This document shows, in pieces, positions 12,798 through 24,900 of a DNA stretch of 64,000 nt. The notes under the pieces are model-generated. The model saw only the letters and a list, made by a program, of their open reading frames with translations, was not told the DNA's origin and did not search any database. Each line of letters begins with the position of its first letter. The stretch's first letter is position 1. A program made the translations under genes and the position numbers. Source of the stretch: Pomphorhynchus laevis (taxonomy: Eukaryota; Acanthocephala; Palaeacanthocephala; Echinorhynchida; Pomphorhynchidae); contig WNNJ02003250.1 of the NCBI GenBank assembly GCA_012934845.2, forward strand, positions 1-64,000, read 5' to 3'.

Positions 12798-13322
12798 TAC
12801 ATCCTGCTTTTGTATATATTTGGCTCTGCTGCCATTTTTGATCTAATTGTTACTAGTACCATTTAATTTAGCAATTGCTATTGAACATGGTGCATACCTA
12901 AATTCGATGTCACGCACAATGCATATATATAATAAAATATTTTCAAATGCATTGTGATACTACATACGTATAAAGGATGGTTTCTCATTACCTATTTATA
13001 TAATGAATTATTAAAATTATATTTGTATTAAAGCATTATTTCTCTTAGTAAAGTATATTTTATTAGATAAATTACTTTATATTTAAAAGCCAATCGATTT
13101 CATTAGAGCGGTTTTATTTTGTATTTGTAAAACATAGATGTTTGTAGCTCTACACCTATTTTACACAAATTATATACAACTCACTTAAATATTTAATAAC
13201 TAATTTCCCATTAGTCAATAATTACTTTATTTTATAAATAAATATTCTATAGTAAACGTAATTACCTTTCACAAAAGTTACTTATAATATAAAGTTAGTT
13301 TGTTATGTATTATTTGAATCAA

Positions 13323-13950
13323 TGAGATCAGTTAACTGAATCTACGTATTTTATATAATTTATAAATTTAAAAATAATGTTAAATAAAATTTAAATAATT
13401 AAGTAATAAATAATTATAAATAATTGTTATGTAAATTTTTATGTAATTTCTATCAAGTTAAAATTTAAAATTATAATGTAAAATAAAAGTCAATTTTATG
13501 AATTGACTAACAAATAACATAAGATGTATAAGAATATGGACTAGATGCCATCAAGAGGAACTGCTATGTTATCAGGTTTCGTCTTCTATTCATCCACCCA
13601 ACTTAACAGCGGGGCCAAATACATCATCCCCGGGGCTAATATAATATATTAACAGCGGGTCAATATATCAGCGGGGCTAATAAAGTATTTCTTCTGATGA
13701 AATTTGTTTACCTAAGTATCTTATACATAAAAGTATCTAAGTATCCAAACATAAAATTGTCCACCCTAGAGTTTAAATATATGTATAATAATATTGTGTT
13801 GAGAGTTTAATATTTAAGAGTTTAAATTTAAAATAAAAGTCAATTTTTAGGAATTGACTAATAAATAACAGACTATGTACCATAATAAGGATTAGAATAT
13901 TGATCAGAATAATGAGGATTAATCAGTATACAATATAGATTGTATCAGAA
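13323..13950 (-). mobile_element. Penelope-like family tail, two partial pieces (A)
   Basis: The piece starts with gatcagttaactgaatctacg, the reverse complement of the element's end as seen at 15095 and 24900. It continues through the gtcaattttatgaattgact block and the gaggaactgctatgttatcag block. From about 13820 a second shorter piece repeats the gtcaatttttaggaattgac block. Internal short duplications of an agcggggcta unit occur near 13606-13672. There is no coding part. Confidence 0.6.
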
Positions 13951-14474
13951 TAAGGATTAAGTTCGCTTCTTAGTCATTAAAACGATTTTACCAAATTGTA
14001 CATTATCTGGGGTTTACTCATTACTTACAAACAAATAGTTGCAAAAGAAGAATTGTACTTTCAACTTTTATGGCCTCGATTTTTATTATATAAAGTTATT
14101 ACTTCATAGCACCTCACTTTGTAATTTATCAACAATGATTTTCAGATAGACAGGAATAACAATCTTACTACTTATTTTTGATTTTAATATCCGCTTGTTA
14201 ATTTACTTATTCACTTATTATTACTGATTGTATTATAAAGCGTATCACTAGTGTGGAGTACATTTCACAAAATTCTAAATGAAGAAATGCACTACTACTT
14301 CATCTTTACAACATACGAGATATCGTTTTAAGCATTGCAGTAATTTCCATTTGTTTTACAATAAACCAATAAACATTTTGCTCGCATTTAAAATAATGTA
14401 AAAATATTTGTCTTGTAAAATATTTAATATTCTATCGTAAAGATGGCATATTTAAATTTACAAGAAACATATTT

Positions 14475-15095
14475 TTGCATGAGCATTCATGCATACCATA
14501 TAATATAAAATATAATACATTAAATAATGAAATTTTAAGAATTGCAACAATATGTAATGATATTGGCTTTCTTCAAAATCATTTAAATAATTTAATAGAT
14601 ACATATTTTAAACTAGGTTACTATAAAAATAACATCAAGCAGAAAATAGTAAAATATATAAATCAACACAATAATATAAAGAATAAATTGAAACTCTTAA
14701 GAGGCAAATTTTTATGGATGGATAATAAATAATATACTTTGCATTAGAATAAGATACTAGATAGTTTATCAGAGGAAATACATCATTAGCATGTATTTGG
14801 CCTCGCTGCTATGTTGTGTAGAGGAGTTAGGGGCCGAAACCTGATAGCATATCAGTTCCTCCTGATGACCTCTAATTCTTATTCTGATACAACGTCTGTT
14901 ATTTATTAGTCAATTCATAAAAATGAAGTTTATTTTAAATTTCAATTTTTTATTTTAACTTGATTTAAATTATAGAAAATCTAAAAACAATTATTTATTT
15001 TATTATTTAATTATTAAATTTTGATTTAGCATTATTATGTTTTGTTTTGTTTATAATTATATAACAATACGTAGACTCAGTTAGCTGATTTGATA
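14475..15095 (+). mobile_element. Penelope-like element, 3' end with reverse-transcriptase C-terminus (B)
   Basis: A short frame at 14475-14732 encodes ILRIATICNDIGFLQNHLNN, then LIDTYFKLGYYKNNIKQKI, ending KFLWMDNK. The pattern of arginine, aromatic and RGY-like motifs resembles the region after the catalytic part of Penelope-like reverse transcriptases. It is followed by the conserved ~380-bp tail of this family (atatactttgcattagaata ... gtagactcagttagctga). The 5' part is missing. The family assignment rests on motif memory only. Confidence 0.5.
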
Positions 15096-15359
15096 TGATA
15101 TAGTGTTTTGCAGGGTAACTTCAACAATAGTGTACATTTAAAGTATTTTCGATTTGTTGTGACTAAACACCACATTATCATAATATTAGGTTTCAATTAA
15201 GTATATAAATACATATCGAGTTCTGATAAGCATCTTAATTATCAAATTAATTATTTAATTAATTTAGTTAATTATTATTAATTAATTAAGTTCTTAATTT
15301 ATAAAATAATGTATTTAATGTACTATAAAATATAATCAAAAAAACGAAAATGTGCATAC

Positions 15360-15438
15360 TGAATGGTCTTTGTTGTCCAAAAGATTTCGTAATTGCTCTA
15401 CTAAACCTATACACGAGTTGGAAAGATCGTTGAAATTT
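15360..15438 (-). CDS. Plakin gene exon 8
   Basis: A 79-nt exon without ATG. Acceptor gttgttatttttag; donor gtatgc (weaker than average). It is entered in phase 2, completing an Arg codon from exon 7, and left in phase 0. It reads NFNDLSNSCIGLVEQLRN then LLDNKDHS, an amphipathic helix. Joined to exon 9 it gives ...DNKDHS-LSMLNQKISALQNQ, a continuous heptad-like helix that closes the spectrin/plakin-like segment before the plakin repeats. It is the only phase 2-to-0 exon I found in the intron that makes the exon 7 and exon 9 frames meet. Confidence 0.8.
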
Positions 15439-18050
15439 CTAAAAATAACAACGTAGCACTTTGATCAATTAGTTTTGAGTGTAGAAATTACAAAATAAGA
15501 TTAATGATTAAGTAAGATTCAATCACAAACACCTTATATGTATAAAAAACGGAACTTAAGTGTCGTGTAAAAGAATTCCGAATTCTTAACAATTTATTAC
15601 TGTTGAAATTTGACTATGATAAGATGGATTTCAACACGCATAATAAGTATTAAAGTTTATTTAGAAAACTGAGAGTAGCATGCATACATTGCAGTATTTC
15701 ATAATCATAAGTTGAATTGCCAGATTAAAATTTTAGATGTTATGATTGTAAGTGCGAGAAAGCGTGTAATTTGCGTTTTGTTAACAACAATAACAGACAA
15801 GAATTTTACTTAAAGTTGAGAACTTCGTTTATGAAATATGCATGAAAACTAAATCTTAACTTCATGCTCATCCATCATATTGAATAAACAAAGTGTTTAA
15901 TTTCAACAACATTATTAGTACCATTATTGAAATAAATCCTAATTTTGGAAAATAACCCAAGAAATTAATGTATAAATAAATTCAATTTGCACTAACTAAT
16001 CGTATTTATCAATAAAAACATAAATCTTGCTGTTTTAATCTGTCTTTGTCATCTTTACCGTTTCTCTTCAGCTTCATAAACATAAAGCAAATTAAAACAA
16101 ATTAAGACGACAAAGTGTATGACTCATTATAACTATTCTAGATAATTGTATCAAGGCATTAATACACCTGATTGCAAGCTATTACCAATTGCAATATATT
16201 CTGATTGCAATAAAAATTTAACAACAAAACCTGAATTTGCAATTACTTCTTACCATATATGTATATTGTGGATGTTGGTGCAATAAAATCATAGCACATA
16301 TTTTATATAGTTCATCTATAATGATGAATGGTGTTATTTTTAACTTTTGATACTTAATTCATTAATGTTCAAAGGCAATACTGTAGAAAAATTTCATAAG
16401 GGATGATATTTTACAATCTTGCTATCTCCATTTGATGTATTTAAGTGTCAAATCTATTATAGCAACCTAATATGCGTTATTACTAACTATTATTAAAATT
16501 ATTAAAAAAATAGACACTAATGATAAAGTATATTAGTAGATTCAAGAATTCTTAAAAGGATAAAAGTTGATTATGTTATAAAAATATTTTTGTGAATTCT
16601 CTGATCATTAACACTGTTTAGCTATGCGTAGTTAATCATTTAAAGTTTAATAGTAATATATGAAGTATAAAAACATTTTGTTGTTGAATGAAAGATCAAA
16701 AATCATATTTTATTTAACGTTTGCAGCCAAACGTGATGTATTTTAAAAACGTCACTAGTTAATGTCAAAATGCTACTATTTAATGTCAAAATGCAGATAA
16801 AAGATTGCAAGGACAATCTTTATACTTTATAATTAACATAAAAGGAATATAGTTTAATGTAATATCCCCCTTCTTGCAGTTTAATTACTGACTTTCATCA
16901 GCAAGATCTAAATATAAAGCAAAACCTTGGTTGCGCAAGGATGGAAGTGAGGACACAATTATGACGATAATTTACAAATTCCATAATTTTATAATTAAGT
17001 GATATTTATGAATAAATGTAGATAAACTGATATGAGCAAGTATTTTTAAAGAATCAATACTATCATTATTGCATTTATCAAATTTAAGCATTCAAAGATC
17101 CTATAAAGAAGGAACATACATTTCTTATTTTTATTTTTATATTTCAGACGCATTAAAATGAGTTTATCATAAAGACAGCATACAACGTACATTATATTAA
17201 ATATTTTTATATTAAATAAAAATTTTCTAATCAAATTTATTTATAACAGTTAGGTTATTTTTGTTGTAATGAGCATTTAAAATTTAGAATATTACTGTTA
17301 ACAGCCATTAAAAAGCCTTTTTAACAAAGATAAAATGCATTTTCTAATAAATAGCATTGTCTCTTGGAATCTTATAAATTTTTCGTAGAGATCTAAGAAA
17401 ATTTATGATCGAAAAGTAAATTCTATAAAACAACAGGTATTGTTGGTTCTTCTATATCGCAAAATATCTATATATCTATAATATCTTACAAGATTTTGAT
17501 TAGATAAAGTACTTAGATTACCTTTAACTGCTAGACTTAATTTGTGCAGATAATAATTTTCATTCTTTTTATTATGTAATTTCTGTTTGCTTAACAAAAA
17601 CAACATTTTCTTAACAGTACATAAAGGCAAGAACAAATTAAAATATTTTGAACTGTCTTTTTACTCCCACGTGTTGAGCGATCGTTTTCCTTAACATAAC
17701 ACAATTGTGCTAGACAAAGCATATCAACAACAAACACCCACACACACAATTAATGCTTATATTTGATATTAGAAAGTGATCACGCTTGAAACAAAAGAAA
17801 AGTACACAGAAATGCTAGATAGAATCACAATATCAACGGCAAAGATATTATCATGTATTATCATGTTTAGTCATTTTTAAATCGAAAACTTTACTATATA
17901 GAATAAACATCATCTATAATGCACCGTCAACCTCTGCATATCAAGAAAGGTCAAAAAAAAGGTTGAGGGTTAAATATTTTATTTAAAAAGCAACAACTTG
18001 TAAAATAAATTTATTTTACATAGTAAAAGTAAATTAAGTAGCTAGCTAAC
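15439..18050. other. Intron 7; no firm feature
   Basis: AT-rich DNA. A few short coding-like stretches on the minus strand (about 17510-17583 and 17665-17689) have usable splice sites. Only the second fits the phases, and exon 8 fits better, so neither is annotated. Confidence 0.5.
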
Positions 18051-18220
18051 CTCGATAGCCTTTCGACTCGACCACTGAGCAGACACGTAGTTAATCTTTT
18101 TATTGGAAGACCACTACCCTCGCTTGCATGTGATGCATACTGATGAAGATTTTTTTCTGATTGGCTCGTTGAATTATGGATCAATGTGCCTTGGTATTGA
18201 TCAACCTTTGTACTGTATAC
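18051..18220 (-). CDS. Plakin gene exon 7
   Basis: A 170-nt exon, entered in phase 0 after acceptor taaatgttatacag and left in phase 2 at donor gttagc. It has no in-frame ATG, so ORF scans miss it. It encodes VYSTKVDQYQGTLIHNSTSQ, then SEKNLHQYASHASEGSGLPI and KRLTTCLLSGRVERLS. It joins ...QFADLAE from exon 6 to the exon 8 helix. The sequence looks like the end of one helical repeat, a short Ser/Gly linker, then the start of a new helix. This island has a clearly higher GC content than the intron around it. Confidence 0.75.
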
Positions 18221-18394
18221 CTGTATAACATTTATAAAAAGAGTTCTATACTATAATTCACATTGTTGATAGATAATCTGATTAGATTTATTAACTCGAT
18301 AGCACAAAATTTGTTGTATAAATACAGTTATCTAAAATCATTATTACAATCATTATTATATATAATAGTTCATATTAAACATAATATATTATAG

Positions 18395-18499
18395 TTGATT
18401 GTTCAGGGCGTTTAAACATCGAGAGGAAGAGAAAAATAAAATTATTCTTTACAATTTTTCAACTATTGCAATAGTCTTTTTCTAGTGTTATGTTTTGAC
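18395..18499. repeat. Dispersed ~105-bp repeat, copy 1
   Basis: This segment matches 54464-54566 in the same orientation. Both contain cagggcgttt-(a/g)-aacatc-(g/a)-agaggaa, then a purine-rich run, then tgcaatagtc and a gttatgttttt-like end. There is no coding capacity and no terminal inverted repeat that I can see. It may be the end of an unrecognised transposon. Confidence 0.7.
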
Positions 18500-20034
18500 A
18501 TGAAAAAAGAAAAATGATGTATTTATACAATAAATACGGAAGAAACCAACGATGAAAACTCTACCGATTTTGTAGTGTGCTCATAAGGATAACTAACTTC
18601 CAATTGCCCTTATTACCATCCATCGTGTTAGAATAACCATGAATGGGTTGTATACTTTCTCGTATCAGGCGTCTGGAACATAATTTAGCAAATTATGTAA
18701 TTATGATTAAAACTAAATCTATTATTACTATTATTATTTAATAAGGCTATAAACACATTTTAGCGAAATGCAATCAGCAAAAAATGTGGTTGAAGTAATT
18801 TCATGAGTTGCAATTGTAAGAATCGTATATATACAGAACTTTGTAGATTTTTTAAATTTTGATTTTTTTAAATCTTAGTTATTGTGCAAGTTGAAATCAG
18901 CAAATACTTTAACTGTACATATATAATGTTTTAATCAGTAAAATATTAGATAATAAGCATTCGTAATATTGTTGGATGACGGAAGGATATGTGAGTTATA
19001 TACAAGATCTAGCATATGGATTGCAAATTGAAGTTAGATGTCGTTTTTAATTATTTATTTCAATTCTACAATTGCGACTAATAGCGTAGAAGGAGATCGC
19101 TTCAATACATCGATAAATAAGCAAAACTTTTAATTTTTTGCTGATATATATCAATTTAGAAACTATTTTCATCTAATTGAATAGAACTAAAAAACCAAAG
19201 ACATGAATATCCAAACCCTTACAATCATGCAATTTTACAAATAGCTATAATTAAGTAACGCCAGTTAATAATCAATTGTGACTATTTATAGTCTTGTAAG
19301 TTAAATAAGAGTGAGTAAAAAGAGCCGTCAAACAAACATTAATAAAATTCGGAGTCAATTATTCTTAAACAAGAATTTTATGCTTTCTAGATAAATACTG
19401 AAAAACTTTCGGCAGCTAATCTGAGGATACTTATATAATTGCATGTACTTTTAAAATGTTATTTATTTTATTACGCAAAAATGACGAATTTTAATATTAG
19501 AGTATCCATCAAATTCCAAACTAGACTTAATTAAAAATATGTTTAGAGATTATTGATAATCATTATATTTAGAGATTATTGATGAACATCATCATTATTG
19601 ATGCAGCCAGATTATAAAGAAACTCTTCACTATGCAATGATTGATTTCGACTGAAATAAGCCCCTTTTTAAAATAATTAAAAATAAGTTAAAAGAGAAAA
19701 TTAAGATCATCAACCTTTATTATTTAAAATATGAACAGTTTATGAAAAATTTAGTGTATAAAGATTGTTGTGTTACTACTGTTGAGGGCAGAAATTATTA
19801 TAATAAAATATCAAAACATAATTATTTAATAATCATTAAATAATCATTTAATAATTATATTAAATAATTATTATTTTCAATATAAATGTATTATCAATTT
19901 TATGATAAATGTAAATCATTTTTATGATTTTTATATTAAAATAGGCTTGAATGCAGCATTGTGTAATATAGACAGTGAATTGAACACAGAAATGATTAAA
20001 TTACTTTTATAATGCAAAAAGGTATTACATAATT
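18500..20034. other. Intron 6 segment; no feature seen
   Basis: AT-rich intronic sequence with no recognisable exon, RNA gene or repeat apart from short AT tracts near 19800-19920. Confidence 0.5.
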
Positions 20035-23000
20035 TGATCCGCTAGGTGTCAGTCGACTAAGTATTAAGCTGGCATCTATTACCATGAGCCTCTTCGTAGA
20101 GCGACATAGGCAACAAATGTTGGACAGTAGTCGATCAACGGCTAAATAATAGGCAGGCTTGCATCAGCCGTAGGAATAATCCTTTCATAGACTATCTCAG
20201 ATCCCTCCGATGACTCCAACAGCAGATTGGACAATGGATGAAAAGGCGAAAGAGAATCCCGGAGGCATGTTTTCTTACAGTAGCGATATTAGATCATCAA
20301 ATGATATCGGGAACGAGAGATAGCCGAACAAACAAAATCCAGACAATGAAAATAACAAGCAAGAAATTTACGAGAAATAAATGAGCAACGATGAACAATC
20401 GTCAACTCACAACTGACCGGGTATTTGTACGGAGGCAGTTAAATAGGCTTTAACATCCTAAACGGACTAGCCTCCATGTAGGAACGTAAAATGTCATCTC
20501 GCTGGCGGGGAAGGAACCAGAATTAGTTGGAGAGATGGCTGTCTTTGGTCTAGAAATAGTCGAAGTGACTTCTCTTCACTATCCTGAAATTGTAGCTAAA
20601 TGTTTATATCAAGATTGGACATTAAAATATTCGGTAGTTACCAACGGAAAGCGACGGCAGGCAAATGTAGGGATACTTATAAGTTCCCGGTTGTCGTTCG
20701 CAGAAAAGAGGTTTGCCCAGTGAACGAAACTCTGGCGTCTCTGAGACTTTTAGTAAAAGAGAAAAATGAGATAACTGTTTTGTGTGCTTATGCTCCCAAC
20801 ATTATCTCGGAATGCGATCTTCGTGGAAGATCTTCAGGCTCTGCTTGATAGTACTCCTGTCGGAGATTCCCTAGTTTTATTGGGTAACTTCAATGCTCTT
20901 GTTGTTTGCTACAGTAACACTTGGAAGGGAGTGTTGGAAAGGAACGAACTCTCCGATCTTAATGAGTAGTGTAGAATTATAGCACTTTTGTTCTCATAAC
21001 AATTTATGCATAACCAACACCATGTTTGAGCATAGATCCATAGATGGACATGACATCAGGATTCTCTCAGTCAAAGATCAGTGATCGATTTCGACTTCGT
21101 TTCATATGATTTGCGACGTTATATACTGGACACTCGTGTGAAGAGGAGACTGAGCTGTTAACCGATCACTACTTGTTAGTTTAATAAGCTTCGATGGCCA
21201 GATATAGTGTTAGACAAGCCTGGTGAATCCAAACGTCGTATGAGAGCTCACTGGAAGCGCCTAGTAGATGTTGTTGTCAAAGAACGTTTTTCTGGCTACA
21301 TCCGGGAGGACTTCGCTCGGTTGACAGAAGTGGTGAAGAATATTAATCTGGAATAAGAGATGTTCAGATCTTCGCTTACCAAAGCAACTTTGAAAAGGTT
21401 AGCTTTAAGGTCATAGGTGCTTGTCGCGGAGAGAATCCGAAAACTGCTTGTTGGACACCTGAAGTTAGAGATTTCTAACAACAAAAGAAGCTGAATTATA
21501 AGACAACTTTGTTTGATAAAACATTGGAAGCTGTAGACAAGTACCGAAAGGCAAAGAGAACTTCAGCTCGAGAAGTTACCGAAGCGAAGAAAACGGTTTG
21601 GTAGAAGTTTGGAAAGCACTTAGAACTTCGTTAGAAGTAAGCTTCGCTGATATTCTGAAGGACGATCAAGAACCTTCGTGTTAGAAAGCAGAAAACTCCT
21701 CAAACTGTCTGACAGAATATGATATATGCTGACTAACATTAAAGAAATTCTTGGTTATTGGAAAGAGCATTTTAGGAGTATCTTTAATCAGGTGGATATG
21801 CATTCTTTTATAGAAGTACAGCCTTTAGAACCAACGGAAGAGCTCATCTTTTTGGAAGAGGTCATCGACGTTGTAGACCTGAAGTTGCTAACACGAATCT
21901 TCAACGTTTAATTGAAGTCGAGCAAAGTTACTAGTGAGTGACAAACTGGGGTCGAGGTACCGATCTTTAAAAAAGGTGATCAAAGAGTGTGTTCTAATTA
22001 GCGGGGCATCACTCTTCCTAGCCAAACTGTGAGGTTATTTGCTAGGATTCTGAAGGTAAGGATACGGTCTATAGTGGAAGGACAGTTGTAAGATAAACAA
22101 TGCGGCCTTCGTCCAGGTCGTGGAACTACAGATGAGCTCTTTACTCTCTCAACTATCCTCGGACGGTCATATGAGTTCGCGGGAGTGATCTATATGGGCT
22201 TTGAAGATTTGGAAAATGCGCTTGACCGAGTTCCGCGAGAGAGGTTGTGGGAGGTACTAAGAGAATATGGAGTACAACACTATATTTGGGTAGTTGTCAC
22301 TTCTCTGTATGAACAAAGTACGAGTTGTGCCTGTGTTCGAGGTAGGAGGTCTGACTTATTTCCAGTCGGCGTTGAGCTTGGTCAGAGTTATCCTTTATTT
22401 CTGATTTTATTCCTTGTTTACATGAACAAAATTACGGGGCGAGCTGCTTTGTCGGATGTCGGTCTTCAGCTCGGTTCTATCAATATACAATCTCTGCTTT
22501 TTGCAAATAATGTTGTCTTGTTGGCTTCTTGTTCTAAGGACTTTCAATGCCTACCAGATCTACGTATGATGGAATTCGATGCAGCAGGGTTGTTGGTTAG
22601 TACCTCCAAGGCTGTCTCCATGTATTCGTCTCGGATTAAGGTGTTTATGTCAACCTGGATTGGGAAAGTTTCTTCCTGATGTGAATGACTTCAAGTGTCT
22701 TGGGGTAGTGTTCTCGAGGGAAGGCAGGAATAACAGGTAGATTGATAAGCGACTCTGTTTAGCTAACGCAGCAATGCGTTCTTTGTATAGGTCTGTAGCG
22801 GTGAAGCGGGAGTTGAGTTTTCGGGCGAAGCTTTCGGTTTACCGCGCAATCTTCGTTCCTATATTTGCCTATGGTCATAAACTTTGCGTCATGACCGAAA
22901 GGATAAGATCTCAAATAAAGGCGACTGAAATGAGGATCATTTGTGGTGTGGCCGGTCTTAGTCTTAAAAATAAGGTATGAAATTCGGTCATCCGGGATGG

Positions 23001-23345
23001 ACTCAGAATAAAATCGCTGCGTCTCCACATCGAAGAAAGTCAATTGATGTAATAGGGCACGTTTTGATGATATCTTGAAATCGCCTTCCTCGTAGGGTTT
23101 TACAGGGTGAACTCTTTGGAAAGATACCTCGAGGTAGACATCGGTACCAATGAAGAGATTAATTCTCGAAACTTTCTGAAGAATACCTTCGGCAAGGTAT
23201 TCGGCTATACCTTCGGCTATCTGAAATAGAACTCTGGTATGTAGCCCATGATTGCGATGCTTAAGTAGTTTGGTTTGTACACTGCCTCTACGACCCGACA
23301 CCGGACCAGTGTTTGACAAAAATCTTATGTTATTCACTTTTATTT
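20035..23345 (+). mobile_element. Near full-length AP-endonuclease LINE (dead copy)
   Basis: A GC-richer block of ~3.3 kb on the plus strand. After a ~430-bp 5' region comes an endonuclease-like N-terminus (KPELVGEM-like, near 20510, then CAYAPN and VLLGNFNALV at about 20780-20910). A linker follows, then reverse transcriptase: YMGFEDLENALDRVPRERLW at 22190, a degenerate SYPLFLILFLVYMNKI, and LLFANNVVLLAS where the catalytic FADD is changed to FANN. The C-terminal segment (MRSLYRSVAVKRELSFRAKL ... FVPIFAYGHK) matches the copy at 4266-4960. It ends with the tail cgacccgacaccggaccagtg at about 23288 and a gtcaagagattattgttgtt end. Frameshifts and stops split it into several frames. The architecture is that of an EN-RT LINE of RTE/CR1 type; the clade is uncertain. 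It lies antisense in intron 6. Confidence 0.85.
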
Positions 23346-23859
23346 TTTTATTGTCAAGAGATTATTGTTGTTATTACATAATTCCTACAATATTTTAAAA
23401 TAAAAGCTACATTGTTTACAAAATTGAATATATCAGATTTTCAAATACTTCCGTGATCATATTTATTCCGAACATAAAAGTTTATGAATATTTACTCTGA
23501 AGATGTACACAGTAGTATTACAATATTCGATACATATTTGCTTTTGTGTACATTGCGGGAGTAATTAAAAACCACGATTTGTGGATTTGTAAGTATATAT
23601 TGAATTCAACTAAATAAAGTGCATATCTTGGTAGCAAGACTATAATATATTTTTTAGTTTGTGTAACCATTATTAGATAACTTTAAAAAAATTTCACTAT
23701 TCTTAAATAATCACTATTTTATAATCAATAATTTAATCATATACGCAACATATGAGCATAGGGATTTAAGTTTAGAAACAATTATTGCAAGTCACTGTTC
23801 AATATTGAATAAAACGGATATAAAGATTGAATCAGATATAAAACTATACTTATATGATA

Positions 23860-24900
23860 TTGGAATTCAAAATTACATAAAAATCTAATAAAACCTAGGT
23901 TCATATGTTGTGCTTTTAAATGCATATTAAACCTTCTCAACTTATATGAATAAAATACTAAACATAATTAAAACACACTTTAAAAATATTGTATAAAATA
24001 TTGTATAAAATACTTAAAGTAATTAAAACACTCTTCAAAAAATATTGTGAGGTAATCGAAATTAATACTGGTATAAAACACTATTTCAGCATTAATTCTA
24101 CAAAAGAATTTTTAGAACACACAATTGGAATAAATTTTCAGAATATTAATACATACGATTTTAGTACGCTTTATACAAATCTAGATTTAGTAGATATTAA
24201 AGAAGCGTTAGTAAAATTAATTAATCTTATATTCGGAAAAAGATATACATATATATAATAAATATAACGCTGATCTAGCAAAAATTAAACTTTCAAGTAA
24301 ATGTAGATGTATTGATAAAATTTAATTAATAGAAGCGTTAAATATTTTAATAAATCAAAATTATTTAAAAGTAGTAACATCTATATTTAGAAAAATAAAA
24401 GGTATTCCAATTAGAGGTAATAGTAGCCCAATAATAGCTGACTTATTTTTAAGCTTTATAGAATATAAATTTGTTAAAAATAAATGTATTTTGATTATTA
24501 AAAATTAATTTAAGCTTTAAAGCGTGGGATGTTTATGGATGAATAATAAATAATATACTTGGTATTAGAATAAGATATCAGATAATCAAATTTCATCAGA
24601 GGAAATACTTCATTAGCATTATTAGGACCCACTGTTATGTTAGTTCGAGAAATAGAGGTCGAAACATGATAACATAGCAGTTCCTCCTAATGACTTATAA
24701 TACTTATTCTGATACATCATCTGTTATTTATAAGTCAATTCATAAAAATTTATTTTTATTTTAAATTTCGATTTTATATAAATTATATAGAACATTTAAT
24801 AATTATTTATTTGATATTAATAATTATTCATTTTATTCATGTTTACTTTTAATTTATATATAGTTTAAAATGCGTGGACTCATATAGCTGATCTGATTTA
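23860..24900 (+). mobile_element. Penelope-like element with reverse-transcriptase core (C)
   Basis: Frame 23989-24258 encodes HYFSINSTKEFLEHTIGINF then TYDFSTLYTNLDLVDIKEAL, the D-F-S-T-L-Y-T block of Penelope-like reverse transcriptases. A little further on comes IFRKIKGIPIRGNSSPIIAD followed by LFLSFIEYKFV. The second catalytic box and the C-terminal part seen in piece B are absent. From about 24530 the family's ~370-bp tail follows and ends near atgcgtggactcatatagctga. It looks like an internally reduced, broken copy that still has the family's 3' end. Confidence 0.55.

Noticed and set aside
17510-17583. Minus-strand stretch KLHNKKNENYYLHKLSLAVK with splice-like borders
   Set aside because: It starts in phase 0 while exon 7 ends in phase 2; composition is close to the AT-rich background.
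17665-17689. 25-base candidate micro-exon (KTIAQHVG) with phase 2 to 0
   Set aside because: It fits the phase, but exon 8 at 15360-15438 fits equally, is longer, and continues the helix into the giant exon; the micro-exon has weak splice sites.
22759-23337. 192-codon minus-strand ORF
   Set aside because: It is the complementary-strand shadow of the LINE reverse transcriptase C-terminus; the plus strand has the real motifs.
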